From Burkholderia stabilis (GTDB lineage Bacteria > Pseudomonadota > Gammaproteobacteria > Burkholderiales > Burkholderiaceae), in the NCBI RefSeq assembly GCF_001742165.1, contig NZ_CP016443.1, positions 2,480,001 to 2,544,000 on the forward strand: 64,000 nt of DNA, written 5' to 3'. Shown here piece after piece: positions 35,411-43,535 of this stretch. A program made the position numbers and the translations under genes. The first letter of the stretch is position 1. Each line of letters starts with the position of its first letter. Below the pieces are notes generated by a model that was not told the origin of the DNA, searched no databases, and saw nothing but the letters and a program-made list of their open reading frames with translations.

Positions 35411-36853
35411 TTATCCGATCGGGCGCGGCGAGCCCGCCCGCGTGGCCGAGCCGGATGTGCGCCATGCGAGCGCCGCGCAGGCGAGCTGCACGGTGCTGCC
35501 AACCATCATCGCGATCCGTAACCCGGCTGCGCCCCCGCCGCACGCATCGTACAACGCGCCCAGCACGGCCACGCCGAATACCGCGCCGATCATCCGCATG
35601 ACGTTCATCAGCGAAGCGGCCGTGCCTGCGCGGGCCGCGTCGACCGCACCGACGGCCGTCGCGGCGAGCGATCCGACGGCGAGCCCGAGCCCGGTGCCCG
35701 TGAGCGCCAGGCCCGTTTCCGCCCAGCCGAGCAGCGGCGCATGCGCGTCGGTCGATCCCGCCGCACCGATGCCGATCGCGGCGAGCCCGACGCCCATCAG
35801 CGCGACGCCGCCCGCACCGGCCGCGCGTCCGCCGAAGCGTGCGGCGACCGCGCCGGAGCCGAACGACACGAGCGCGAACAGCACGGACATCGGCAGCAGC
35901 GCGAGGCCCGCACCGGTTGCGTCGAGCACGTGGTGGCTCTGCCACGCGAGCGGCAGCACGAACAGCATCCCGTAGCCGCCGAACGTCATCGCGCCGTTGG
36001 CGATCAGCATCCCGCGAAACGGACGATTCGCGAACAGGTCGAGCGGCACGAGCGCGGCCGTGCCGAGACGCCGTTCGATGCGGGCGAACAGCGCGACTGC
36101 CACCGCTCCCGTTGCAGCCAGTAGCGCTGCGCGCGGTGCATCGTGGCGTGCGTCGATCGTTGCGAACACGACGCAGGCGATCGCGAACGCACCGAGCATC
36201 TGAGCAGCCGGATCGAAGCGGCGGCCGTGCGGGTCGGCCGATTCCGGTACGACGGCGGCAGCCAGCACGATCGCGGCGACGCCGAACGGGATCACGACCC
36301 AGAAGATGCTCTGCCAGCCGAATGCATGAATCAGGACGCCGCCGAGCGTCGGGCCGACGATCATCGCGATGCCGCCGCACGCGGCCCAGATGCCGAGCGC
36401 GCGCGAGCGCTCGGCCGGATCGCGCCAGATCACGCGGACGATCGCGAGCGACGCGGGAATCAGCAGGGCGGCGCCGGCCCCGGCGAGCGCGCGGCCCACG
36501 ATCAGCACGCCGAGCGTCGGCGCGAGCGCGCATACGACCGACGCGCCGCTCAGCACGGCCGCACCGAGGATGAACGCGCGCCGTCTGCCGTACAGGTCGC
36601 CGACGAGGCCGCCCGTGAGCAGCAGCACCGCATACGCGAGGTTGTATGCGTCGATGACCCATTGCAGCGCGCCGACACGCGCACCGAACGCGGCGCCGAT
36701 CGGCTGGGTCGCCAGATTGACGATCGCGGTGTCGATCTGGGCGATCAGCACGGCGATGCACAGGGCCGGCAGTACGAGGCGGTGTCGGGCGGGTTCGACG
36801 GCATCGGCTGCAATTGCCGTGCCGGTGGGCGCATTACGGATCGTCGGGTTCAT
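35411..36853 (-). CDS. MFS drug/proton antiporter, DHA2 (14-span) type
   Basis: A 480-residue membrane protein. The N-terminus has IAQIDTAIVNLATQPIG, the motif of EmrB/QacA-type DHA2 transporters, then LTGGLVGDLYGRRRAFI (loop 2-3 motif) and about 14 hydrophobic segments. Start at 36853 is supported by AGGAG 8 bases upstream; 27 further in-frame upstream codons overlap the merR 3' end. The merR stop lies inside its first codons (20-base overlap), so both are one operon and the MerR protein probably controls it. Expected role: efflux of a lipophilic toxicant; substrate unknown. Confidence 0.9.
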   Translation of the reverse strand: MNPTIRNAPTGTAIAADAVEPARHRLVLPALCIAVLIAQIDTAIVNLATQPIGAAFGARVGALQWVIDAYNLAYAVLLLTGGLVGDLYGRRRAFILGAAVLSGASVVCALAPTLGVLIVGRALAGAGAALLIPASLAIVRVIWRDPAERSRALGIWAACGGIAMIVGPTLGGVLIHAFGWQSIFWVVIPFGVAAIVLAAAVVPESADPHGRRFDPAAQMLGAFAIACVVFATIDARHDAPRAALLAATGAVAVALFARIERRLGTAALVPLDLFANRPFRGMLIANGAMTFGGYGMLFVLPLAWQSHHVLDATGAGLALLPMSVLFALVSFGSGAVAARFGGRAAGAGGVALMGVGLAAIGIGAAGSTDAHAPLLGWAETGLALTGTGLGLAVGSLAATAVGAVDAARAGTAASLMNVMRMIGAVFGVAVLGALYDACGGGAAGLRIAMMVGSTVQLACAALAWRTSGSATRAGSPRPIG

Positions 36854-37367
36854 CGGTGTTCTCCTGGGCGTTTCCCGTCGTGGTCGGTATTCGCCGGGGC
36901 TTCGACGCCGCTGGCGTACCGCCGTGCGTTGCACGAATGCGCTGGTGCGGCGAAACGACCGGACGCTCGCCGCTCGCGACCCACTCGTCGTAGAACGCGA
37001 CCTTCGCGTCGATCAGTTCGAGCGCGTCGGTCCAGCGGCGGATGTTGTCCTGCACGCGAGCACGGTGCGCAGCCAGCAGTGCGCGCCGTTCGCGCAGCGA
37101 TGCGGGGCCTTGTTTCACCAGCGTCGTGTACGCGCGCAGCTGCGCGATCGACATCCCCATGCAGCGCAGCCGTTCCATCAGGTCGAGCCAGCCGGCGTGA
37201 TGCCGGCTGTAGCGCCGCCGGCCGGCCGCGTCGCGCTGTACTTGAGATTCGTACCAACGGATCGTGTGGATGCTGCGTCCCGTCGCGTGTGCGATCTCGC
37301 CGATCAGCAACGTGAGTGACTGCTCGCTTGCGTCGTCCGTGCCGACGCTGCGGGGTCGGTTCGTCAT
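36834..37367 (-). CDS. MerR family transcriptional regulator
   Basis: A 177-residue regulator with the MerR winged HTH LLIGEIAHATGRSIHTIRWY (about 20-39), then GRRRYSRHHAGWLDLMERLR and a coiled-coil dimerisation helix. No metal-binding cysteine cluster is visible in the C-terminus, which argues for an organic or redox inducer and against a metal. It is transcribed with the downstream MFS gene and has a MerR-type promoter directly upstream. Confidence 0.9.
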   Translation of the reverse strand: MTNRPRSVGTDDASEQSLTLLIGEIAHATGRSIHTIRWYESQVQRDAAGRRRYSRHHAGWLDLMERLRCMGMSIAQLRAYTTLVKQGPASLRERRALLAAHRARVQDNIRRWTDALELIDAKVAFYDEWVASGERPVVSPHQRIRATHGGTPAASKPRRIPTTTGNAQENTDEPDDP

Positions 37368-37400
37368 GTGCGCTCCTCGGGGTCATGTCGACCAGTGAAC

Positions 37401-37424
37401 ACCGTAGAGCACACTCCAGGTCAA
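37401..37424 (-). promoter_or_regulatory. MerR-type promoter/operator
   Basis: On the minus strand TTGACC (37424-37419) acts as a -35 box and overlaps an imperfect dyad running ACCTGGAG-TGTG-CTCTACGGT. A dyad buried in a long -35/-10 spacer is the typical MerR arrangement. It lies about 35 bases upstream of the merR start codon and should drive the merR-MFS operon. Confidence 0.6.
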
Positions 37425-37488
37425 GCATTGCCGAGCCGGCGGGCCGGGGCAATCGAGGGTCGGGTCGCATCGGGCCGTGCGTCGTGCT

Positions 37489-38193
37489 TCATTGCTGACC
37501 GGCGTCGACCAGCATGCGTGCATCGCGCGAGCGCTCGATGTCCGGGCTCCGATAGGCACGCTCGGGAATCTCGGCGAGCCGCGACGTGTGCACCTGATGC
37601 GGCGCGAGGCCGTAGAACTTCTGGAAGCTCATGATCAGCGGCGACCACTTGTCCGGGTCGATCCGGTCCGGATGGCCGTCCATCAGCAGGTCGGGATGCA
37701 CGTGCACGCGCTGGATGCGCAATTCGAACAGGCGGATGTGGCCGCGCAGGTCGGGCGCTTCGTCACCGATCCCGTGCGTGGCCGCGACGACCGCTTCCAT
37801 GTGCACCGGGCATTCGAGCGCGCGCGGCGGCGATACGGTTTGCGATGCCGCCTCGGTGAGCCCTGCCGTGCCGAACTTGTCGGATTCGTACACGTAGCCT
37901 TTCGCGCGCTTGCCGTCGGGCACCGGATACGTACCGGTCGTGCGCGCGATCCGGTCGACCGCGTGCGCTTGCGCCGGCGACGGCAGGTTCAGCACGCATT
38001 CGCCGGTCCGCAGCAGGTTGCGGGTGGTCTGCGAACTGGCGGCGATGCCGATGACGCCGCGCCAGCCGAGCCAGAACGCGGATGAGATCGGCGCGAGATT
38101 GGCCGTGTCGTCCGGGTTCAGCGTGCTGACCAGCACGACGGGCGTGCCGAAATAGAGGATGTTCGGTTCGGTGACACGATGCGGAGCGTTCAT
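37489..38193 (-). CDS. Flavin reductase-like (FMN-binding split barrel) protein
   Basis: A 234-residue protein with TPVVLVSTLNPDDTANLAPI near the N-terminus, GIAASSQTTRNLLRTGECVL and ECPVHMEAVV, characteristic of the FMN-binding flavoredoxin / flavin reductase-like domain. It probably binds FMN and transfers electrons or acts as a small reductase; the partner is unknown. Start 38193 (MNAPHRVTEPN) is chosen over a start 33 codons upstream that lacks family sequence. It is divergent from the thioredoxin gene. Confidence 0.85.
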   Translation of the reverse strand: MNAPHRVTEPNILYFGTPVVLVSTLNPDDTANLAPISSAFWLGWRGVIGIAASSQTTRNLLRTGECVLNLPSPAQAHAVDRIARTTGTYPVPDGKRAKGYVYESDKFGTAGLTEAASQTVSPPRALECPVHMEAVVAATHGIGDEAPDLRGHIRLFELRIQRVHVHPDLLMDGHPDRIDPDKWSPLIMSFQKFYGLAPHQVHTSRLAEIPERAYRSPDIERSRDARMLVDAGQQ

Positions 38194-38425
38194 GGTCGGA
38201 GCCTTCGTTGACGGGATCAGTCCGCATGCTGATCCCGCTGCGGCGGCGCGGCGCTCCGAATCTTGTCGTGTCATTCGAAACGGCGCTTGCATGCGGCGGC
38301 CGCGTCGGTCCGGCCTGCCGGCATCGCGAGCGCTTTTCCGCTACAGTGAGAAATCGCACGCCGCCGCGCCGCATGACCGGGCGCGCAACGCGGCCACGTT
38401 TCGGCAATTGCACACGAGGGCCCCG

Positions 38426-38752
38426 ATGGACACCGAGCAACGCTATACCGCCAATGCGCCGACGCGCGCCGAAGTCGACGCGCTGGCCGGCACCACAGTC
38501 ATCGAATTCGGCGCGAACTGGTGCGGGATCTGCGCGAGCGCGCAGCCCGCGATCGTTGCGTCGTTCTCCGCGCACCCCGCCGTACGGCACCTGAAGATCG
38601 AGGATGGCCCGGGCCGTCCGCTCGGCCGGTCGTTCGGCGTGAAGCTGTGGCCGACGCTGGTGTTCCTGCGCGATGGCGTGGAAGTCGCGCGCGTCGTGCG
38701 CCCCGCCGACGCGAAGCAGATCGAAGCCGACGGCTTCGCCGCACTGGCCTGA
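38426..38752 (+). CDS. Thioredoxin family protein
   Basis: A 108-residue thioredoxin-fold protein with active site WCGIC (residues 32-36), where classic thioredoxin has WCGPC, and the cis-proline loop in LWPTLVFLRDG. No signal peptide, so cytoplasmic. The Ile in the active-site dipeptide and the lack of the usual AP..D segment suggest a specialised, perhaps more oxidising, redox partner. CGAGGG precedes the ATG. Confidence 0.88.
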   Translation: MDTEQRYTANAPTRAEVDALAGTTVIEFGANWCGICASAQPAIVASFSAHPAVRHLKIEDGPGRPLGRSFGVKLWPTLVFLRDGVEVARVVRPADAKQIEADGFAALA

Positions 38753-38762
38753 CGTCACGGCC

Positions 38763-39182
38763 ATGCAACAGGCCATCACGCACATCGCCATCGACGCACG
38801 CGGGAGCGGCCTGGTCGAGTTCACGCCGCAAGTGCGCGCGTTCGTCGACCAGCAGGCAATCCGCACGGGCCTGCTCACGGTGTTCTGCCGCCATACGTCG
38901 GCATCGCTGCTGATCCAGGAGAACGCGGACCTGTCGGTGCGGCGCGATCTCGAACGCTACTTCGCGGCGCTCGCACCCGAGGACGACACGCGCTACGAGC
39001 ACGACACGGAAGGCGCAGACGACATGCCCGCCCATCTGCGCACGGCGCTCACGCAGGTGCAGCTGTCGATTCCGGTCGAGCACGGGCGCATGGTGCTCGG
39101 CACCTGGCAGGGCATCTATCTGTTCGAGCATCGTCGCGCGGCGCACCGGCGCGACGTCGTGCTGCACCTGATCGGCGAATAA
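38763..39182 (+). CDS. YjbQ family protein (secondary thiamine-phosphate synthase-like)
   Basis: A 139-residue UPF0047/YjbQ protein with VFCRHTSASLLIQENAD (metal-binding histidine), YEHDTEGADDMPAHLRTAL and LGTWQGIYLFEHR, all hallmarks of this compact trimeric family. Escherichia coli YjbQ has weak thiamine phosphate synthase activity; the physiological role is unsettled. It starts 10 bases after the thioredoxin stop, so the two are probably co-transcribed. Confidence 0.92.
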   Translation: MQQAITHIAIDARGSGLVEFTPQVRAFVDQQAIRTGLLTVFCRHTSASLLIQENADLSVRRDLERYFAALAPEDDTRYEHDTEGADDMPAHLRTALTQVQLSIPVEHGRMVLGTWQGIYLFEHRRAAHRRDVVLHLIGE

Positions 39183-39227
39183 ACGAACGTGTGAGCGGCG
39201 CCGCGCGCTTGCACGCGGCGTACCGCT

Positions 39228-41039
39228 TCAGGCGAGCAGCTTTTCGACGAGTGCGCCGAGTTCGCGCAGGTGAACCGGTTTGGGCAGGAATGCGTCGAAC
39301 GCCAGCTTGTTCTCGCGCAGCGCGGCCGATTCATAGGCGCTGACGCCGAGGATCGCCGGATGCCGGCCGTCGTCGTCGGGCTGCGCGACGGCGCGAATAC
39401 GCCGCGCAACTTCGAAGCCGCTCAGGTCCGGCAGCTCGAGATCGAGCACCACGAGGTCGTAGCGGCCCGCGTTGAATCGCGCGACACCCTCCTGCCCGGT
39501 GCCGCACAGGTCGGCTTCGATGCCGAGCGCCGACAGCATCGCGCCGAGCGTTTCGCGCGCGTTGTCGTTGTCGTCGACGACGAGCGCACGGCGGTCGCGG
39601 TGCACGGCAGCGTCCGGCAGCGCGGGCACATCGCCGGCCGCATCGTCCGTGCCGGGCGCTTCGGCCGGCAGCGTCACGACGAACTCGCTGCCTTCGCCGA
39701 CGACGCTGCGAACGTCCACATGCCCGCGCAGCGTCGTCACGATTTCGCGTACGACGGCGAGCCCCATGCCGATCCCGTCCACGTGCAGGCCGACCGCGTC
39801 GTTCGCGCGGTAGAACGGCTCGAAGATCTTCGACAGATGCTGTTTCGCGATACCGGCGCCGGTGTCGCGCACGGCGATGGTCAGTTGCTGGCCGGCCGGC
39901 GCGTCGGCGAGCGTGATCGATACCCTGATCGATCCGCCGACCGTGTACTTCACGGAATTCTCGATCAGGTTCGACAGCACCTGTCGCAACAGCTTGCGGT
40001 CGGAGCGGATCGCGAGCTCGTGCGGGTCGACCAGCTGCGTGATCGCGATCCGCTTGGCCGCGATCTTCTCGCGCAGCGGCTCGACCACTTCGGCGAGCAG
40101 CGACGCCATGCCGACCGTTTCCAGTTCGGCGAGGCGCTTCGTCGAGCGCAGCTTGATGTAGTCGGTCAGGTCCTTGACGAGCGCTTCGAGCGACAGCGCG
40201 GAATTCTGCAGCCGCCGGATCGTCTTCAGGTTCGCGTCGGACTGCGGGCGCGCGAGCAGGATCTCGATCGATCCGCAGATCGCCTGCAGCGGCGTGCGCA
40301 GTTCGTGGCTGACCATCCCGAGGAATGCGTTCTTCGCCTCGATCATCTCGAACGCGCGGTCGGACGCCTTGCGTTCCGCATCGAGCGCCGCATCCTGCCG
40401 CTCGAGCAGCTCGTCGCGCGTGCGCATCGTATAGAACAGCAGCAGGAACAGCGCGCACAGGATCACGCCGAGCACGCTGCCGAGGATCAGGATCGCTCGC
40501 TGCTTTTCCTTCAGTTGATGGAACGTGAAGTCGCGCTGCGCCATCTCGATCGCGCGGAAGTAATTCGCAAGGCCGTTGACCTTCGGCCAGTACGCGTTGA
40601 CCTCGTCGATCACGCGCTGCGCATGCTTCGGCGTATCGCGCAACAACGGCACCTCTTGCTTCAGGCGCGCCATGAATTCGCCGAGCGCTTCGATTTCGTT
40701 GCGCGCGCGCGGGATGCGCAACCAGTATTCGGACACCTCGGACGGCCGCTGCAGGAACCCGAACGACACCGACAGGCTGTCGAGCTGCATCTGCACGTGG
40801 TCGAAGTCGTCGTCCTCGCGCGTCGCGTAGAGGATCAGCTGCCGGTCGAACCGCGTATAGACGTTGCGGTATTGCGCGGCGGTCCAGAACACGCCTTCGC
40901 GCGGCCCTTCGAGCACGCCCTCGTTGACCGACGTCGCGAGCAGGTCCCACAGCAGGAACGCCCACGCGGCGAAGCCCGTGATCCACAGCGACCCGAGGAC
41001 CAGGATGATTTTTCGGTTTTTCCACCGCCGACGCTTCAT
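39228..41039 (-). CDS. Hybrid sensor histidine kinase of the three-gene signalling operon
   Basis: A 603-residue membrane kinase: transmembrane segments about 11-33 and 182-203 enclosing a helical periplasmic sensor, then a coiled coil, HisKA with His245 in GMVSHELRTPLQAICG, ATPase domain with GIGMGLAVVREIV, and a receiver with acidic residues in LVVDDND and phospho-acceptor Asp533 in LVVLDLELPDLSG. No HPt is present. It starts 13 bases after the periplasmic molybdopterin-fold protein and is last in the operon, so that protein is a likely sensory partner and the HTH-receiver protein the likely output. Confidence 0.93.
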   Translation of the reverse strand: MKRRRWKNRKIILVLGSLWITGFAAWAFLLWDLLATSVNEGVLEGPREGVFWTAAQYRNVYTRFDRQLILYATREDDDFDHVQMQLDSLSVSFGFLQRPSEVSEYWLRIPRARNEIEALGEFMARLKQEVPLLRDTPKHAQRVIDEVNAYWPKVNGLANYFRAIEMAQRDFTFHQLKEKQRAILILGSVLGVILCALFLLLFYTMRTRDELLERQDAALDAERKASDRAFEMIEAKNAFLGMVSHELRTPLQAICGSIEILLARPQSDANLKTIRRLQNSALSLEALVKDLTDYIKLRSTKRLAELETVGMASLLAEVVEPLREKIAAKRIAITQLVDPHELAIRSDRKLLRQVLSNLIENSVKYTVGGSIRVSITLADAPAGQQLTIAVRDTGAGIAKQHLSKIFEPFYRANDAVGLHVDGIGMGLAVVREIVTTLRGHVDVRSVVGEGSEFVVTLPAEAPGTDDAAGDVPALPDAAVHRDRRALVVDDNDNARETLGAMLSALGIEADLCGTGQEGVARFNAGRYDLVVLDLELPDLSGFEVARRIRAVAQPDDDGRHPAILGVSAYESAALRENKLAFDAFLPKPVHLRELGALVEKLLA

Positions 41040-41052
41040 GTCGCGATCAGGC

Positions 41053-41553
41053 TCACTTCACGGTCAGGCCGATGATCTGCCACGCGAACTTTGCTTCGCC
41101 GAGCGGCGTCTTCAGCTCGTCGGGATACTGGTCGCGCGGATACATGATCCACAGCGGGCCGTAGTTGTCGTTGCCGAGCACCTTGCCGTTCATCGTCCGC
41201 GCGAGGATCACACCGTAACGATCGGCGTCGGACACGGGAATCGTGAACGTGTACTCGTCGACGCAGCGGAATTCGATCTGCGTGCCGTGCGCGCCGACGG
41301 TCTTCAGCACGTCCGAGAGGCGCGGGCCGGTGAAGGTCGCCTTCGGCGTCCAGCTCGTCGACGTGACGATCGTGTGCTGCGGCAGCGCCATCAGCGCTTC
41401 CTCGGAAAACACGTAGGCCGTCTTGCCGGACTGGTTGCTCTTGTCGATCTTGCCGTCGACGGTGAACGTGAACGAAGCGGCCCATGACGCCGCGGCCATG
41501 CCGAGCAGGCAGGCTGTCAGCAGGCTCTTGGCCCAGATGGTCGGAACGCGCAT
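41053..41553 (-). CDS. Periplasmic molybdopterin-oxidoreductase-fold protein
   Basis: A 166-residue secreted protein: signal peptide ending SWAAS, then a compact domain with FTVDGKIDKSN, LPQHTIVTSTSWTP, FRCVDEYTFTIPVSDADRYG and NYGPLWIMYPRDQYP, resembling the small stand-alone versions of the sulfite-oxidase molybdopterin-binding domain. These usually lack the full cofactor pocket and often sit beside sensor kinases. It lies 45 bases after the HTH-receiver gene and 13 bases before the kinase gene, suggesting it presents a periplasmic ligand to the kinase. Ligand unknown; whether it binds molybdopterin cannot be decided here. Confidence 0.8.
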   Translation of the reverse strand: MRVPTIWAKSLLTACLLGMAAASWAASFTFTVDGKIDKSNQSGKTAYVFSEEALMALPQHTIVTSTSWTPKATFTGPRLSDVLKTVGAHGTQIEFRCVDEYTFTIPVSDADRYGVILARTMNGKVLGNDNYGPLWIMYPRDQYPDELKTPLGEAKFAWQIIGLTVK

Positions 41554-41598
41554 GTCTTTTCCCTCGGTTGGGTAATGGTGGATTGTCTTTTTTTGATG

Positions 41599-42471
41599 TC
41601 AGTTCGCGGCGGCCTGGGCCGGCAGCGTGATCTTCAGCTCGCGCGCCACTTCGGCGAACAGGATCGGCAGGCGCACCGGCTTTTCTTCGCAGCGCGCGTT
41701 GTAGTGCGACACGATGTGCGCGATCTCGTCCTCGCTCGCTTCGCCGGTCGAGATCTTGCCGGTCAGCAGGAAGATCGGCGCGCCGCTGTTCTCGCTCGAA
41801 CGGATGCCGCGCACGAGATCGGCGGCGGTCTGGTCGCCGAGCATCCAGTCGAGGATGTAGCCGTCGAAATCCTCGACTTCCAGCGCCTTGCGGAACGTCG
41901 CGCCGTCGAAATACGGGATCGCGTTCACGCCTTTCTCGATGAAATATTCACACACCGTTTCGGCGACGTCCTGCGAGTCGTCGACCACGGCAATTCGCGC
42001 TGCGTACACGTTCGGCTGGCTCGAGCGCAGCTCGATGACATCGACCGGATACGTGCGCCCTTCGCGTGCGTGTTGACGTTCGCTGATGATCCATTCGCCT
42101 TGCCACTGCAGCGCGACGAAATCCGTTTCGATCTGGCTGGTGGCCTTCGTCGAGATCGCCGCGCGGCAGCGAAAGCGCCGCGACTCGATCACGAGCGTCG
42201 CGTCGACCATCTCGGCGGCGGCCGGTTGCGTGCCCTTGTCGTCGAGCAGGATCGCGGGCGGCACGCCGAAGTGCGTCGCGATGTCCTGCAATTGCGACAG
42301 GTTCCACGGGATCAGGCCTTTCATCTTGCGCGTGACGACCGAGAAACTGAGGCCCAGCACATTCGCGATGGTCGTGTTGTGACTACGCGGCGGAATGCCG
42401 TTCCGGGTCAGGAGATCGCGCACCTTGGTGGCGGTGATGAGATCGACGTTGGCCTGCTCGCTGTTGGACAT
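41599..42471 (-). CDS. BetR-like HTH protein with C-terminal receiver domain
   Basis: A 290-residue regulator with reversed architecture: an N-terminal helix-turn-helix resembling the BetR domain (VRDLLTRNGIPPRSHNTTIA, then VLGLSFSVVTRKMKG), a middle region with QWQGEWIISERQH, and a C-terminal receiver with acidic pair VVDDSQD and phospho-acceptor Asp in YILDWMLGDQTA. It is the first gene of the operon and the likely output of the downstream kinase. Start 42471 (MSNSEQANVD) is chosen over an upstream start that would cover the regulatory repeats. The BetR assignment is from the HTH pattern only. Confidence 0.85.
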   Translation of the reverse strand: MSNSEQANVDLITATKVRDLLTRNGIPPRSHNTTIANVLGLSFSVVTRKMKGLIPWNLSQLQDIATHFGVPPAILLDDKGTQPAAAEMVDATLVIESRRFRCRAAISTKATSQIETDFVALQWQGEWIISERQHAREGRTYPVDVIELRSSQPNVYAARIAVVDDSQDVAETVCEYFIEKGVNAIPYFDGATFRKALEVEDFDGYILDWMLGDQTAADLVRGIRSSENSGAPIFLLTGKISTGEASEDEIAHIVSHYNARCEEKPVRLPILFAEVARELKITLPAQAAAN

Positions 42472-42830
42472 CTCGATGGGGTCTCCAGGGGTTTTTGGCG
42501 AGGAAGAGCATATCAAAAGTGACGCGTCATGCAAGCTTTGAAAAAGCGAATGACCTTGACATGCCATTTTTCTCCATTATTATTGCTCACCACGTCACTA
42601 TTGTTTGTCGCGTCATGTTTGGAGAGCGTTGTCGACAACAGTCGGCACCGGAACAAGCGGCTGCAAAGAGTGACAGATCGATTCGAAGAGAGAACCTGAG
42701 AGAGCCTAGGGCTGCGTGTCGGCGCTGGCGGATTATATTCGCCGCGCCGCGCGCAACCGGGTGTGAGGCGAGCTCGCGGGGGGAATAGCTCGAAGAATTG
42801 CGGCGCCAATAAAACTTGAGGAAAGTACCA
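42472..42830. other. Divergent promoter region, BetR-like regulator and Sel1 lipoprotein
   Basis: These 359 bases hold no gene. Near the regulator start lie the repeated CGTCA elements listed separately. Close to the other end, TTGAGGAAAG (42815-42824) is the ribosome site for the lipoprotein gene at 42831. Confidence 0.6.
42520..42617. promoter_or_regulatory. Repeated CGTCA elements, candidate operator of the BetR-like regulator
   Basis: A perfect palindrome TGACGCGTCA (42520-42529) stands 49 bases upstream of the regulator start; further CGTCA half-sites occur at 42593-42597 (CGTCAC) and 42611-42615 (GTCGCGTCATG). Three or more copies of the same pentamer in 100 bases suggest an autoregulatory binding region; this is inference. 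Confidence 0.4.
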
Positions 42831-43418
42831 ATGTATCGCCGTTTACTCGCACCGGGGCTGCTGTTGCTGTTGGCCGCGTGCGCGCAGGATCCTTCCGTGA
42901 CGAGCAACACGGTACGGATTTGCGACGACACTGGCTGTTCCGATCGTCCTAAAGATCAGGTCTCCTACCAAAAGAAGGACGATGCGGAAGACCGCGAAGA
43001 CCCGCGGATCGTTGCGCTGAAGCAGACCGCGAAGGCCCAGCCGAAGGCGGCCTACGATCTCGGCCTGCGTTATTTCCGCGGCGACGGCGTGCGCCAGGAC
43101 AGCTATCAGGCACTCAAGTGGATGCGCGACGCGGCAGAGCGCGGCGACCTCCAGGCGCAGAAGGCGCTCGGCAGTTTCTACCTGTTCGGTCTCGAGGAAA
43201 TGGGCTCCGATCCGCGCGAAGCGGAGAAGTGGCTGTCGATCGCCGCAGGCCGCGGCGACAAGGAGTCGAAGAAGCTGCTCGAGCTCGCGCGCAAGGCGAA
43301 GAAAGAGGACGAAGAAGACTGGAAATGGCGCACGCAATGGCGTGACGTCTATTACGGCTACTGGTACTCGGGCTATCCGTACTACGGCGTCTGGAATCAG
43401 ACGTACTGGTACTACTGA
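42831..43418 (+). CDS. Sel1-repeat lipoprotein with aromatic C-terminal tail
   Basis: A 195-residue lipoprotein: signal LLLLLAACAQ (lipobox cysteine 17), a short cysteine-containing region RICDDTGCSDRP, then at least two Sel1-like repeats (AAYDLGLRYFRGDGVRQDSY; SDPREAEKWLSIAAGRGD) and a C-terminal stretch of about 33 residues very rich in Trp and Tyr (WKWRTQW, YYGYWYSGYPYYG, ending TYWYY). Sel1 repeats mediate protein contacts; the tail could be an outer-membrane or carbohydrate-binding element. TTGAGGAAAG precedes the ATG, which fixes the start at 42831. First of three lipoprotein genes in a row. Confidence 0.82.
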   Translation: MYRRLLAPGLLLLLAACAQDPSVTSNTVRICDDTGCSDRPKDQVSYQKKDDAEDREDPRIVALKQTAKAQPKAAYDLGLRYFRGDGVRQDSYQALKWMRDAAERGDLQAQKALGSFYLFGLEEMGSDPREAEKWLSIAAGRGDKESKKLLELARKAKKEDEEDWKWRTQWRDVYYGYWYSGYPYYGVWNQTYWYY

Positions 43419-43535
43419 CCAGTCTGGAAGCAACGGGGCGGCAGCGGGGAGACCACCATCGCGCCATGCCCGGGGGGCTTACGAAGTTCGCACGGACACA
43501 TAAGCCGAACAACGACTCTAACGATCGACAACGAC

